A stretch of 39,263 nt of DNA from Deltaproteobacteria bacterium (lineage in GTDB: Bacteria; Myxococcota_A; Polyangia; JAAYKL01): contig JAQTNF010000038.1 of assembly GCA_028713995.1 (NCBI GenBank), positions 1-39,263 of the forward strand, in the 5' to 3' direction. A program made the position numbers and the translations under genes. A model generated the notes under the pieces. The model had not been told where the DNA came from. It saw only the letters and a list, made by a program, of their open reading frames with translations, and did no database searches. This document shows positions 9,029-16,908 of the stretch, piece after piece; the stretch's first letter is position 1, and each line of letters starts with the position of its first letter.

Positions 9029-10297
9029 ATGTTGGACATCCAGCGCATCCGTAATGAGACCGACGCGGTCAAGCGCGGCCTCGCCACGACCGGGGCCGAT
9101 CCCGCGGTCATCGACGCGGTCCTCGAGCTCGACGCGGTTCGCCGCGAGCTGCAGCGCGAGGGCGACGCCCTGCGAGGGGAGCTCAACGCGCGCTCCAAGC
9201 AGATCGGCTGCGAAAAGGACAAGGAGCGCAGGGCCGCGCTCATCGCTGACGTGGGCGATCTCAAGCGCCGCATCAAGGAGAACGAGGCGCGCGTGCCCGA
9301 CGTGGAGCGCGAGCTCGACACGATCATGCTCGCCATCCCCAACGTACCCCTTGCCGAGGTGCCGACCGGGCCCGACGACTCGGCCAACGTGATCGAGAGC
9401 GTGTCCGGCGCGCCCCCGGTTCTCGCCTTCGAGCCGAAACCGCACTGGGAGCTCATGGAGCGCCTCGGCATCATCGACTTCGAGCGCGGCCAGAAAATCT
9501 CGGGGTCGCGGTTCTACATTCTCAAGGGAGACGGCGCGAGGCTGCAACGCGCGCTCATCACGTTCATGCTCGACGTGCACACGAAACAGCACGGCTACGA
9601 AGAGATCTACCCGCCGTGCATGGTGCGCTCCGAGTGCCTCGTGGGCACGGGCAACCTGCCCAAGTTCGGCGAGCACCTCTACCACGACGCGGAGGAGGAT
9701 TACTGGTTCGTGCCCACGGCCGAGGTGCCGGTGACCAACCTGTACCGCGACGAGATCCTCGACGGCGAGAAGCTCCCCATCCGGCACGTGGCCTACACGC
9801 CGTGCTTCCGCCGCGAGAAGATGAGCCACGGCAAGGACACGCGCGGCATCAAGCGCGGCCACCAGTTCGACAAGGTCGAGGTCGTGCAGTTCGTGCACCC
9901 CGACAAGGCGCGCGCGGCCCTCGACGAGCTCATCGGCCACGCCACGCGGATCCTCGACCTGCTCGGGCTCCACCACCGGCGCGTCAAGATGTGCACCGGC
10001 GACCTGTCGTTCGTCTCGTGCATCAAGTTCGACCTCGAGGTGTGGGCGCCCGGATGCAAGGAGTGGCTCGAGGTGTCGAGCTGCAGCCTGTTCGGCGACT
10101 TCCAGGCGCGCCGCGCGCGCATCCGCTTCAGGGACGAGTCCGGAAAGAACCGCTTCGTGAACACGCTCAACGGCTCGGGGCTCGCCCTGCCGCGCACGCT
10201 CATCGCTGTCGTCGAGAGTTACCAGGACGACGACGGTTCGATCCGCATCCCCGAGGTTCTGCGCCCGTACATGGGCGGCCAGGATCGCATCGGCTGA
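9029..10297 (+). CDS. serS: Seryl-tRNA synthetase
   Basis: Charges tRNA-Ser in the cytoplasm. The 422-aa length is normal for bacterial SerRS. Residues 1-100 form the antiparallel coiled-coil tRNA-binding arm, rich in Arg, Glu and Lys. The class II catalytic core follows, with PTAEVPVTN, motif 2 (FRREK...GHQFDKVE), EVSSCS and motif 3 (NGSGLALPRTL). The motif 2 loop reads KMSHGKD where many SerRS have an AGSAGRD-type sequence; I think this is a known sequence variant, not damage. AAGGAG before the ATG overlaps the end of the upstream gene. The stop lies one base from the stop of the convergent coaBC, with no visible terminator between them. Confidence 0.98.
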   Translation: MLDIQRIRNETDAVKRGLATTGADPAVIDAVLELDAVRRELQREGDALRGELNARSKQIGCEKDKERRAALIADVGDLKRRIKENEARVPDVERELDTIMLAIPNVPLAEVPTGPDDSANVIESVSGAPPVLAFEPKPHWELMERLGIIDFERGQKISGSRFYILKGDGARLQRALITFMLDVHTKQHGYEEIYPPCMVRSECLVGTGNLPKFGEHLYHDAEEDYWFVPTAEVPVTNLYRDEILDGEKLPIRHVAYTPCFRREKMSHGKDTRGIKRGHQFDKVEVVQFVHPDKARAALDELIGHATRILDLLGLHHRRVKMCTGDLSFVSCIKFDLEVWAPGCKEWLEVSSCSLFGDFQARRARIRFRDESGKNRFVNTLNGSGLALPRTLIAVVESYQDDDGSIRIPEVLRPYMGGQDRIG

Positions 10298-10298
10298 T

Positions 10299-11501
10299 TC
10301 ACTCTCTCGCGGCGCGGCCGAGGCGGGCTGCGACGAGAGAGAGGATGAGCTCGGCGAGCGCGCTCTTCGTGACCGGTCCGGTGCTCTCGCGCAGGCCCGC
10401 GTCGTCCACGATCACGGCCTCGTTCCTGTCGCCGCCGAACGCGTCGCGCGCCAGGTTGCCGACGATGACGTGAGCGCCCTTTGTTTTCAGCTTCGATACC
10501 GCCGCGGCCTCCACATCCTCGGTCTCGAGCGCGAAGCCCACGAGCACGGGCCGCCGCGCGCCCGCGAAGCGTTTGCCGAGACCCGCCAGGATGTCGGGGT
10601 TGCGCACGAGCCGCACCACGCGCTCCTCCTCGGCTTTCCCCTTCTTGAGCTTGTGGTCGCTCGGCTCGGCCGGCCGGAAGTCTGCCACGGCCGCGGTCAT
10701 CACGATCACGTCGCACGAGCCGGCGCGCTCGCCCACCGCGCGCTCCATGTCGAGGGCCGAACGCGCGGGCACGAGCCTCGCGCCCTGCGGGCAGGGCAGG
10801 GACACGGGCCCCGAGACGAGCGTCACGTCCGCGCCGCGCCGGGACGCGGCCTCGGCGATGGCGTAGCCCATGCGGCCGGAAGATCGATTCGAGATGAAGC
10901 GCACGGGATCGATGTCCTCGACCGTGGGTCCTGCGGAAACGAGAATCTTCAGCCCTTCGAGATCGCGGCGTAGCAACTGCTTGGCGGCCACCAGGATCTC
11001 CCCCGGTTCGGCCATGCGCCCGGGGCCGGTTGAGCCGCACGCCAGCTCGCCCGAGCCGGGCTGCACGAACTGCCAGCCGAGCAGCGACGAGAGCGCGTCC
11101 ATGTTGCGCCGTGTGACCGGGTTCTCCCACATGTTCGTGTTCATGGCCGGCGCGGCGAGCACCTTTCCCTTGAACGCCAGGGTCACGGCCGCGATGAGGT
11201 CGTTCGCCCGTCCCGCGGCGCAGCGCGCCAGGTAGTCGGCCGTGGCCGGCGCCACCACCAGCAGGTTGGCCTGCGCGCCCAGCTCCACGTGCTCCACGCG
11301 GCTTCGGGGGCTGCCGAACATGCGCACGTGCACCGGCCGTCCGGACAGGGTCTCGAGCGTGAGGGGCGTGATGAATCGGGTCGCGGCGCGGCTCATGACC
11401 ACCTGCACCGCGTATCCCTCCTTCACGAACAGGCGGCACAGCTCCGCGCTCTTGTACGCGGCGATGCCGCCCGTGACCCCGAGCAGAACGAAGGGCTGCA
11501 T
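10299..11501 (-). CDS. coaBC: Bifunctional phosphopantothenoylcysteine decarboxylase / phosphopantothenate-cysteine ligase
   Basis: Carries out two steps of coenzyme A synthesis: joining cysteine to 4'-phosphopantothenate (CoaB) and decarboxylating the product (CoaC). The N-terminal CoaC flavoprotein half shows GVTGGIAAYK, EHVEL with the catalytic His, APATADYL, PAMNTNMW and the GELACGSTGPGRM lid segment with its active Cys. The CoaB half starts at about residue 185 with LVSAGPTVEDIDPVR and SNRSSGRMG, then AAVADFRP and LKKGK. The 400-aa length is normal. AGGAGG (11508-11513) precedes the ATG. It is convergent with serS and divergent from the AMIN-like gene, with its own promoter candidate. 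Confidence 0.97.
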   Translation of the reverse strand: MQPFVLLGVTGGIAAYKSAELCRLFVKEGYAVQVVMSRAATRFITPLTLETLSGRPVHVRMFGSPRSRVEHVELGAQANLLVVAPATADYLARCAAGRANDLIAAVTLAFKGKVLAAPAMNTNMWENPVTRRNMDALSSLLGWQFVQPGSGELACGSTGPGRMAEPGEILVAAKQLLRRDLEGLKILVSAGPTVEDIDPVRFISNRSSGRMGYAIAEAASRRGADVTLVSGPVSLPCPQGARLVPARSALDMERAVGERAGSCDVIVMTAAVADFRPAEPSDHKLKKGKAEEERVVRLVRNPDILAGLGKRFAGARRPVLVGFALETEDVEAAAVSKLKTKGAHVIVGNLARDAFGGDRNEAVIVDDAGLRESTGPVTKSALAELILSLVAARLGRAARE

Positions 11502-11521
11502 GTGTGGCCTCCTCGCGCGCC

Positions 11522-11550
11522 ATTATAGCGATCGAACGGCCTTTCACCAC
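11522..11550 (-). promoter_or_regulatory. Putative promoter for coaBC
   Basis: On the minus strand the sequence reads TATAAT at 11527-11522, a perfect -10 box, with only a weak -35 (TGGTGA, 11549-11544). Transcription would start near 11515, just ahead of the AGGAGG, giving a very short leader. An inverted repeat (TCACCA 11544-11549, TGGTGA 11560-11565) overlaps the -35 region and could bind a regulator. Confidence 0.45.
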
Positions 11551-11575
11551 TGCCGGGAATGGTGATGTGGATTTT

Positions 11576-11604
11576 TTGACTACATCATCCCACCATGGTA
11601 CACA
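11576..11604 (+). promoter_or_regulatory. Putative sigma-70 promoter for the AMIN-like gene
   Basis: TTGACT (11576-11581), a 17-base spacer and TACACA (11599-11604) suggest transcription starting near 11611. That favours the ATG at 11647 over the ATG at 11611. Confidence 0.45.
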
Positions 11605-11646
11605 TCAGCCATGGACTGGTCGGAAGACGTTTTCACGGAGGGAGAC

Positions 11647-12864
<1,218 letters not shown>

Positions 12865-12959
12865 CGTTGCCCTCCCCGAATCCATTTTCCCCATGACAGC
12901 AGGCGCAATCGAGTGCAAGATTGCCGGACCCCGACACTCCCGGGGGCGAGGGGATCCCG

Positions 12960-13850
12960 ATGCTGCAGCGGCTGCTCTACAGTCCGTTCCTGGCCCAGGT
13001 CGTGGTGACCAGGCGGTGCAACCTGGCGTGCTCCTACTGCAACGAATTCGACAAGGTGTCCTCGCCGGTTCCGGGCGACGTGTTGCTGCGGCGGCTCGAG
13101 CATCTCAAGAGGCTCGGCGTGTTCGCGGTCGAGCTCACGGGCGGAGAGCCGCTCCTCCATCCCGACCTCGGGGATCTGGTCGCCCACGCGCGGGGCCTCG
13201 GGTTCCTCAAGGTGATGATGATCAGCAACGCGTTCCTGATGGACGAGCGGCGCATCGAGGAGCTGAACGCGGCCGGGCTGCACGAGGTGCAGATCAGCGT
13301 CGACGGCGTGGAGCCGACGAGCCGCACCGTCAAGGTGTTGCGTCACCTCGGGCCCAAGCTCGAGACCATGTCCAGGCTGGCACGCTTCCGCATCGTGCTG
13401 AGCGCGGTGCTCGGCAGCGCGAGCACGGCCGAGGCGCGCGAGGTGATCGCCTTCGCCGGCGCGCACGGCATGGCCGCGCGGGTGCTCGCGTTGCACGGCG
13501 CGGACGGCCAGTTCCGGCTCGAGGATGGGGAGCGGCAGGCGTACCTGGACATCAGTCGGGCCCTCGGGCACCGCTTCCGCGAGGCGCACGACTACCGCAC
13601 CCGGCTGCTTTCGGGCCGGCCGGCGCCCTTCAAGTGCCGCGCCGGGAGCCGCTACCTGTACGTGGCCGAGGACGGGATGGTGCACTGGTGCTCGCAGACG
13701 CGCGCCGACTTCGCCGTGCCGCTCGAGGACTACGACCAGGCCACTTTGCGCGAGCAGTTCCACACACCCAAGCGCTGCAGCGTGCACTGCACGATGGGCT
13801 GCGCGAGGACGTCGAGCGCGCCCGATCGGTGGCGGCCGCAGCATCCCTGA
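12960..13850 (+). CDS. Radical SAM protein with SPASM-like C-terminal cysteines
   Basis: The ATG at 12960 follows a GAGGGG element; an in-frame TTG at 12921 lacks one. The 296-aa protein has the radical SAM cluster motif CNLACSYC (Cys20, 24, 27), then ELTGGEP (about 59-64) for S-adenosylmethionine and QISVDG further on. The C-terminus has more cysteines (KCRAGS, HWCSQ, KRCSVHCTMGC) that would bind an auxiliary iron-sulphur cluster as in SPASM/twitch proteins. Such enzymes modify peptides, cofactors or sugars, and the substrate cannot be told here. No small precursor-peptide gene was found alongside. It stands alone between an AMIN-like gene and the convergent RNA-modification fusion, whose stop lies 13 bases away. 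Confidence 0.88.
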   Translation: MLQRLLYSPFLAQVVVTRRCNLACSYCNEFDKVSSPVPGDVLLRRLEHLKRLGVFAVELTGGEPLLHPDLGDLVAHARGLGFLKVMMISNAFLMDERRIEELNAAGLHEVQISVDGVEPTSRTVKVLRHLGPKLETMSRLARFRIVLSAVLGSASTAEAREVIAFAGAHGMAARVLALHGADGQFRLEDGERQAYLDISRALGHRFREAHDYRTRLLSGRPAPFKCRAGSRYLYVAEDGMVHWCSQTRADFAVPLEDYDQATLREQFHTPKRCSVHCTMGCARTSSAPDRWRPQHP

Positions 13851-13863
13851 CCGCGGCGCCGGG

Positions 13864-15633
13864 TCATTCCATGCGATCCGGAGCGTCCGAGCCCGCGCGC
13901 AGGGCCTCGAGCCTGTCGAGCGCCAGCACGAGCTCCGGGGCGAGCGGGCACTCGATGCGCACCGGGCCGTGGGGACCTTCGAACGCGAGCACCGCGAGGT
14001 GCAGGAACGGACGGGCGAGCAGGCAGGTCTCGGCCAGGAAGCGGTTGGTGCGCGCGTCGCCGTAGCGCTCGTCGCCCAGGATGGGGTGGCCGATGGAAGC
14101 CAGATGCCTTCGGATCTGGTGGCGCCGGCCCGTTTCCGGGAAGCAGCGCACGAGCCCGTAGCCGCCCTTCACGGCCTCGCGCTTGTACCGCGTGACCTCG
14201 TCGCCGCGTCCGCCCACGCGCCCGGCCTTGTGCGGCACGCCGCGCACCAGGGCCAGGTACTCCTTGATCATGGCGCGCGTCTCGAACAGGCGTCCCAGGT
14301 TGCGCAGGGCCTCGCCGCGGGCGAGCAGCACCGGGCCAGAGGTGCCCACGTCGAGGCGGTGAGCGGGCTGAAGATCCGCGAGCCCTGTGGCGGCGCGCGC
14401 GGCCGCGAGCAGCGACGGCTCACCCGGTTCCTGGGGGTGCGTGGGCAGGCAGGCGGGCTTGTACACGGCCATGGCGTCGCCCTCGCGCCACAGGATCTCG
14501 GGCTTCCACGGTGCGCGCTCGAGCAGGGCCACGCTCTCCACGTGCTCCGTGAGCGGGAACATGTCCACCGGCACGACGGCGTGCGTGGCGAGGCCCAACA
14601 CGGCGAGCACGTCGAGGTCGCGGGCCAGGCTGTCGGGCTCGCACGACACGTACGCGACCCGCGCCGGCGCCGCGCGTCCGATGGCGGAGAGCACGGACCT
14701 CGGCACGCCCCGGCGCGGCGGATCGAGCACGATCCGGTCGGCCTCGAGCTCTGCGGCCACGTCCTCGGCCGGCGCCTGTACCACGCGTACGGCCACCCCG
14801 TTCCGCATGGCGCTCGCCACCGCATCGTCGGCCGCGGTGAGAACACTCTCAACGGCCGTGACCGGGCCGGCCTCGCGCGCCAGCGCCACGGCGAACGCGC
14901 CCACGCCCGCGTACAGATCCGCCACGCCCTTGACCGGCCCTTCTGCGGTGTCGAGGAGCCAGGTGCGCACCAGCTCGTGGAGCAGCTCCGCGGCGGCGGG
15001 GTTCACCTGGAAGAACGCGCCCGGCGACAGGCGGAAGGACAGCTCTCCGATGCGCTCCTCGATGAACGCCTCGCCGGCGAGATTGTCGGTGACTCCCGCC
15101 AGCGCCCGGGACACGGGCGCGCGTGGCGCGACCCGCAAACCCACGCCGATCACCTCGGGCCGAACGGACATGAGCTCCTCGGCCAGCTTCCGGAAATGTC
15201 CCTGCGCGGCAGGCCCAGCCGCCACGAGCGTGACGTGGATGCTCGACGTCGCGCGCGACCAGCGCAGATCCACGTGGGGCACCTTCGGGTCGGACGTGGC
15301 GAGCAGCCTTCGCAGCTCCTCCACACACGGCAGGAGCTCCGGCGGAACGACCAGGCAGCCCGGGATGTCCACGACGCGGTGTGTGCCCGGTGCGTAGAGC
15401 CCGATGCGGGCACGATTTGTCCCGGGCGCCGGCTCCACGGCCAGCTTCACCCGCGTCCGGTAGCCCACGGACGACGGCGCCGGCCGGCAGGCCCTGATCT
15501 CCGCGCGGGCGAGGGCAGGAAACCGGGCCAGGGCCGAGGCCACCTTCCGCTTCTTGAGCTCGAGCTGCTCGCTGAGCGGCAGGTCCAGCAAACCACAGGC
15601 GCCGCACAGGGGACGGTGGGGACAGGCGAGCAT
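13864..15633 (-). CDS. Fusion of RlmC/TrmA-type RNA m5U methyltransferase and RluA-type pseudouridine synthase
   Basis: I chose the ATG at 15633 because the [4Fe-4S] cysteines begin there; the open frame continues upstream to 15801 but runs under the LCP promoter. Residues 1-375 match the uracil-C5 methyltransferase family: CPHRPLCGAC (Cys4, 10, 13) plus Cys93, FFQVNP, DLYAGVGAF, DRIVLDPPRRG, nucleophile Cys331 in YVSCEPDSLARD, and Glu365 in the HVES motif. It lacks a TRAM domain, as RlmC does. Residues about 378-589 are an RluA-family domain with YKPACLPTHP and HRLDVGTSG, catalytic Asp428. All key residues of both enzymes are present, so both are probably active on RNA. E. coli RlmC makes m5U747 and RluA makes pseudouridine 746 in 23S rRNA, which suggests a joint target. 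No frameshift is visible at the junction. Confidence 0.93.
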   Translation of the reverse strand: MLACPHRPLCGACGLLDLPLSEQLELKKRKVASALARFPALARAEIRACRPAPSSVGYRTRVKLAVEPAPGTNRARIGLYAPGTHRVVDIPGCLVVPPELLPCVEELRRLLATSDPKVPHVDLRWSRATSSIHVTLVAAGPAAQGHFRKLAEELMSVRPEVIGVGLRVAPRAPVSRALAGVTDNLAGEAFIEERIGELSFRLSPGAFFQVNPAAAELLHELVRTWLLDTAEGPVKGVADLYAGVGAFAVALAREAGPVTAVESVLTAADDAVASAMRNGVAVRVVQAPAEDVAAELEADRIVLDPPRRGVPRSVLSAIGRAAPARVAYVSCEPDSLARDLDVLAVLGLATHAVVPVDMFPLTEHVESVALLERAPWKPEILWREGDAMAVYKPACLPTHPQEPGEPSLLAAARAATGLADLQPAHRLDVGTSGPVLLARGEALRNLGRLFETRAMIKEYLALVRGVPHKAGRVGGRGDEVTRYKREAVKGGYGLVRCFPETGRRHQIRRHLASIGHPILGDERYGDARTNRFLAETCLLARPFLHLAVLAFEGPHGPVRIECPLAPELVLALDRLEALRAGSDAPDRME

Positions 15634-15733
15634 GCGCGCACTATGCGCGAACGTTCGGCACGAGTCTACGAATCGCAGAATTTTCGCTGTGCAATTCCGC
15701 GTCGGGCGCGCCATGAAATCCGCGGCCCGTTTC

Positions 15734-15761
15734 TTGAAAAGCAAAGAGGTTCCGGTATATT
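15734..15761 (+). promoter_or_regulatory. Putative sigma-70 promoter for the LCP gene
   Basis: TTGAAA (15734-15739), a 16-base spacer and TATATT (15756-15761) lie about 65 bases before the GTG start at 15828. It is one of the better promoter matches in the window. Confidence 0.55.
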
Positions 15762-15827
15762 GCAGGACGAACGTGATGTTTTTCATGAATGGCCCGCCCA
15801 TTGCAACAATCCCGGGCGGAGGTGACC

Positions 15828-16847
15828 GTGAGAAAAACGCGAATCAACCTGATGGCCCTGGCCGTGCTGGTCTTTCCCGGCATGGCGGGCGCCGAGGAGC
15901 GCGACGACCTCGACGTCATGGACGGCGGGATCCCGGAGGGTGAAGCCGGGGAGGAGCGGTCCGAGCCGGACGGGGCGGCGAGCGTCAATTCCGGCGAGGA
16001 GGAGGTCTTCCTGCTGCTCGGCTTCGACAACAACAAGGGCGTGTGGGGGCGTTCCGACGCGCTCATGATCGTGGTGGCGAGGTACGGGGCGCGCGAGCTC
16101 GGGGCAATCAGCATTCCGCGCGATCTGTGGGTCGACGTTCCGGGCGCGGCGCCCTCGCGCATCAACGTGGTCTACCGGGCGGGCGCGCTCAACGGCGGAC
16201 CCGACGCGGGGCGCGACCTCATCAAGGGCGTGATCCGCGATCAGCTCGGCGTGAGCGCCGATCACGTGGTGGCCGTGGACTTCGGCGGGTTCGTGCGCAT
16301 CGTGGATCAGCTCGGCGGCATCCCGGTCGACGTGCCGTGCGCCATCGAGGATCGCTTCCTCGATCCCACGGCCGAGGGCGGCCGCGTGCCGCTCTCTTTG
16401 CCCGCGGGCCGCAGCGTGCTCGACGGGCGCACCGCGCTGCTCTACTCCCGCTCGCGCCACGGCCGCAGCGACTGGGATCGGGCGAGCCGCCAGCAGGCCC
16501 TGCTGATGGGCCTGCGCGAACGCGCCATGAGCTTCGGCGTGGTGCCCCGGATCCCGGCCCTGTGGGAGGAGATCCGCAAGGATCTCAAGACCGACATCGA
16601 CGCGCGCAGCGCGTTCCGCCTGGCCCGCCTGGCCCTCACCCTTCGCAGGGACAAGCTGCACGGCATCGTGCTGCGGGAGCCCGAGGTGGCCGAGTGGCGC
16701 ACGCCGGACGGCAAGCAGGTGCTCGTGGCCGACAAGGACATGGTCGCCCGCCGCCTGAAGGGCCTCTTTTCGGGCCCGCGACCCGGCACGCGGCGCGGCG
16801 TTTGCCAGCCCCCGGACGCGGCCCTCAGATGGCGTGAGCCGCGCTGA
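15828..16847 (+). CDS. LytR-CpsA-Psr (LCP) family protein
   Basis: The GTG start is preceded by GGAGGTG; an in-frame ATG at 15789 has no such site. A signal peptide (VRKTRINLMALAVLVFPG, cleaved near AGA) sends the protein out of the cytoplasm, followed by an acidic linker. The LCP domain shows GRSDALMIV (about 74-82), SIPRDLW (Arg98, Asp99), RINVVY (Arg111), GGIPVDVPC and SRSRHGRSDWDRASRQQ. These Arg and Asp residues bind the pyrophosphate of a polyprenyl-linked glycan in known LCP proteins, which attach glycopolymers to peptidoglycan or proteins. LCP proteins are best known from Gram-positives but also occur in some Gram-negatives. It may act with the YfhO-like gene that starts 61 bases later. 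Confidence 0.9.
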   Translation: MRKTRINLMALAVLVFPGMAGAEERDDLDVMDGGIPEGEAGEERSEPDGAASVNSGEEEVFLLLGFDNNKGVWGRSDALMIVVARYGARELGAISIPRDLWVDVPGAAPSRINVVYRAGALNGGPDAGRDLIKGVIRDQLGVSADHVVAVDFGGFVRIVDQLGGIPVDVPCAIEDRFLDPTAEGGRVPLSLPAGRSVLDGRTALLYSRSRHGRSDWDRASRQQALLMGLRERAMSFGVVPRIPALWEEIRKDLKTDIDARSAFRLARLALTLRRDKLHGIVLREPEVAEWRTPDGKQVLVADKDMVARRLKGLFSGPRPGTRRGVCQPPDAALRWREPR

Positions 16848-16908
16848 TTCGCGACTCCTGGTTGCGCGGCTTGCCGAGCGGGCATCCCCTTCGATATAGG
16901 AACGTTCC

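Noticed and set aside
7982-9976. A 664-codon open frame on the minus strand across the receiver gene and serS
   Set aside because: Antisense to two genes with clear family motifs; its translation is a run of Arg, Leu, Asp, Val and His expected from GC-rich third positions.
11611-11646. Upstream ATG at 11611 as start of the AMIN-like gene
   Set aside because: It has no ribosome binding site and coincides with the predicted transcription start; ATG 11647 has a strong GGAGGGA.
13525-15825. A 766-codon open frame on the plus strand opposite the RNA-modification fusion
   Set aside because: Shadow of the fusion gene, whose motifs cover the whole stretch; no recognisable protein pattern on this strand.
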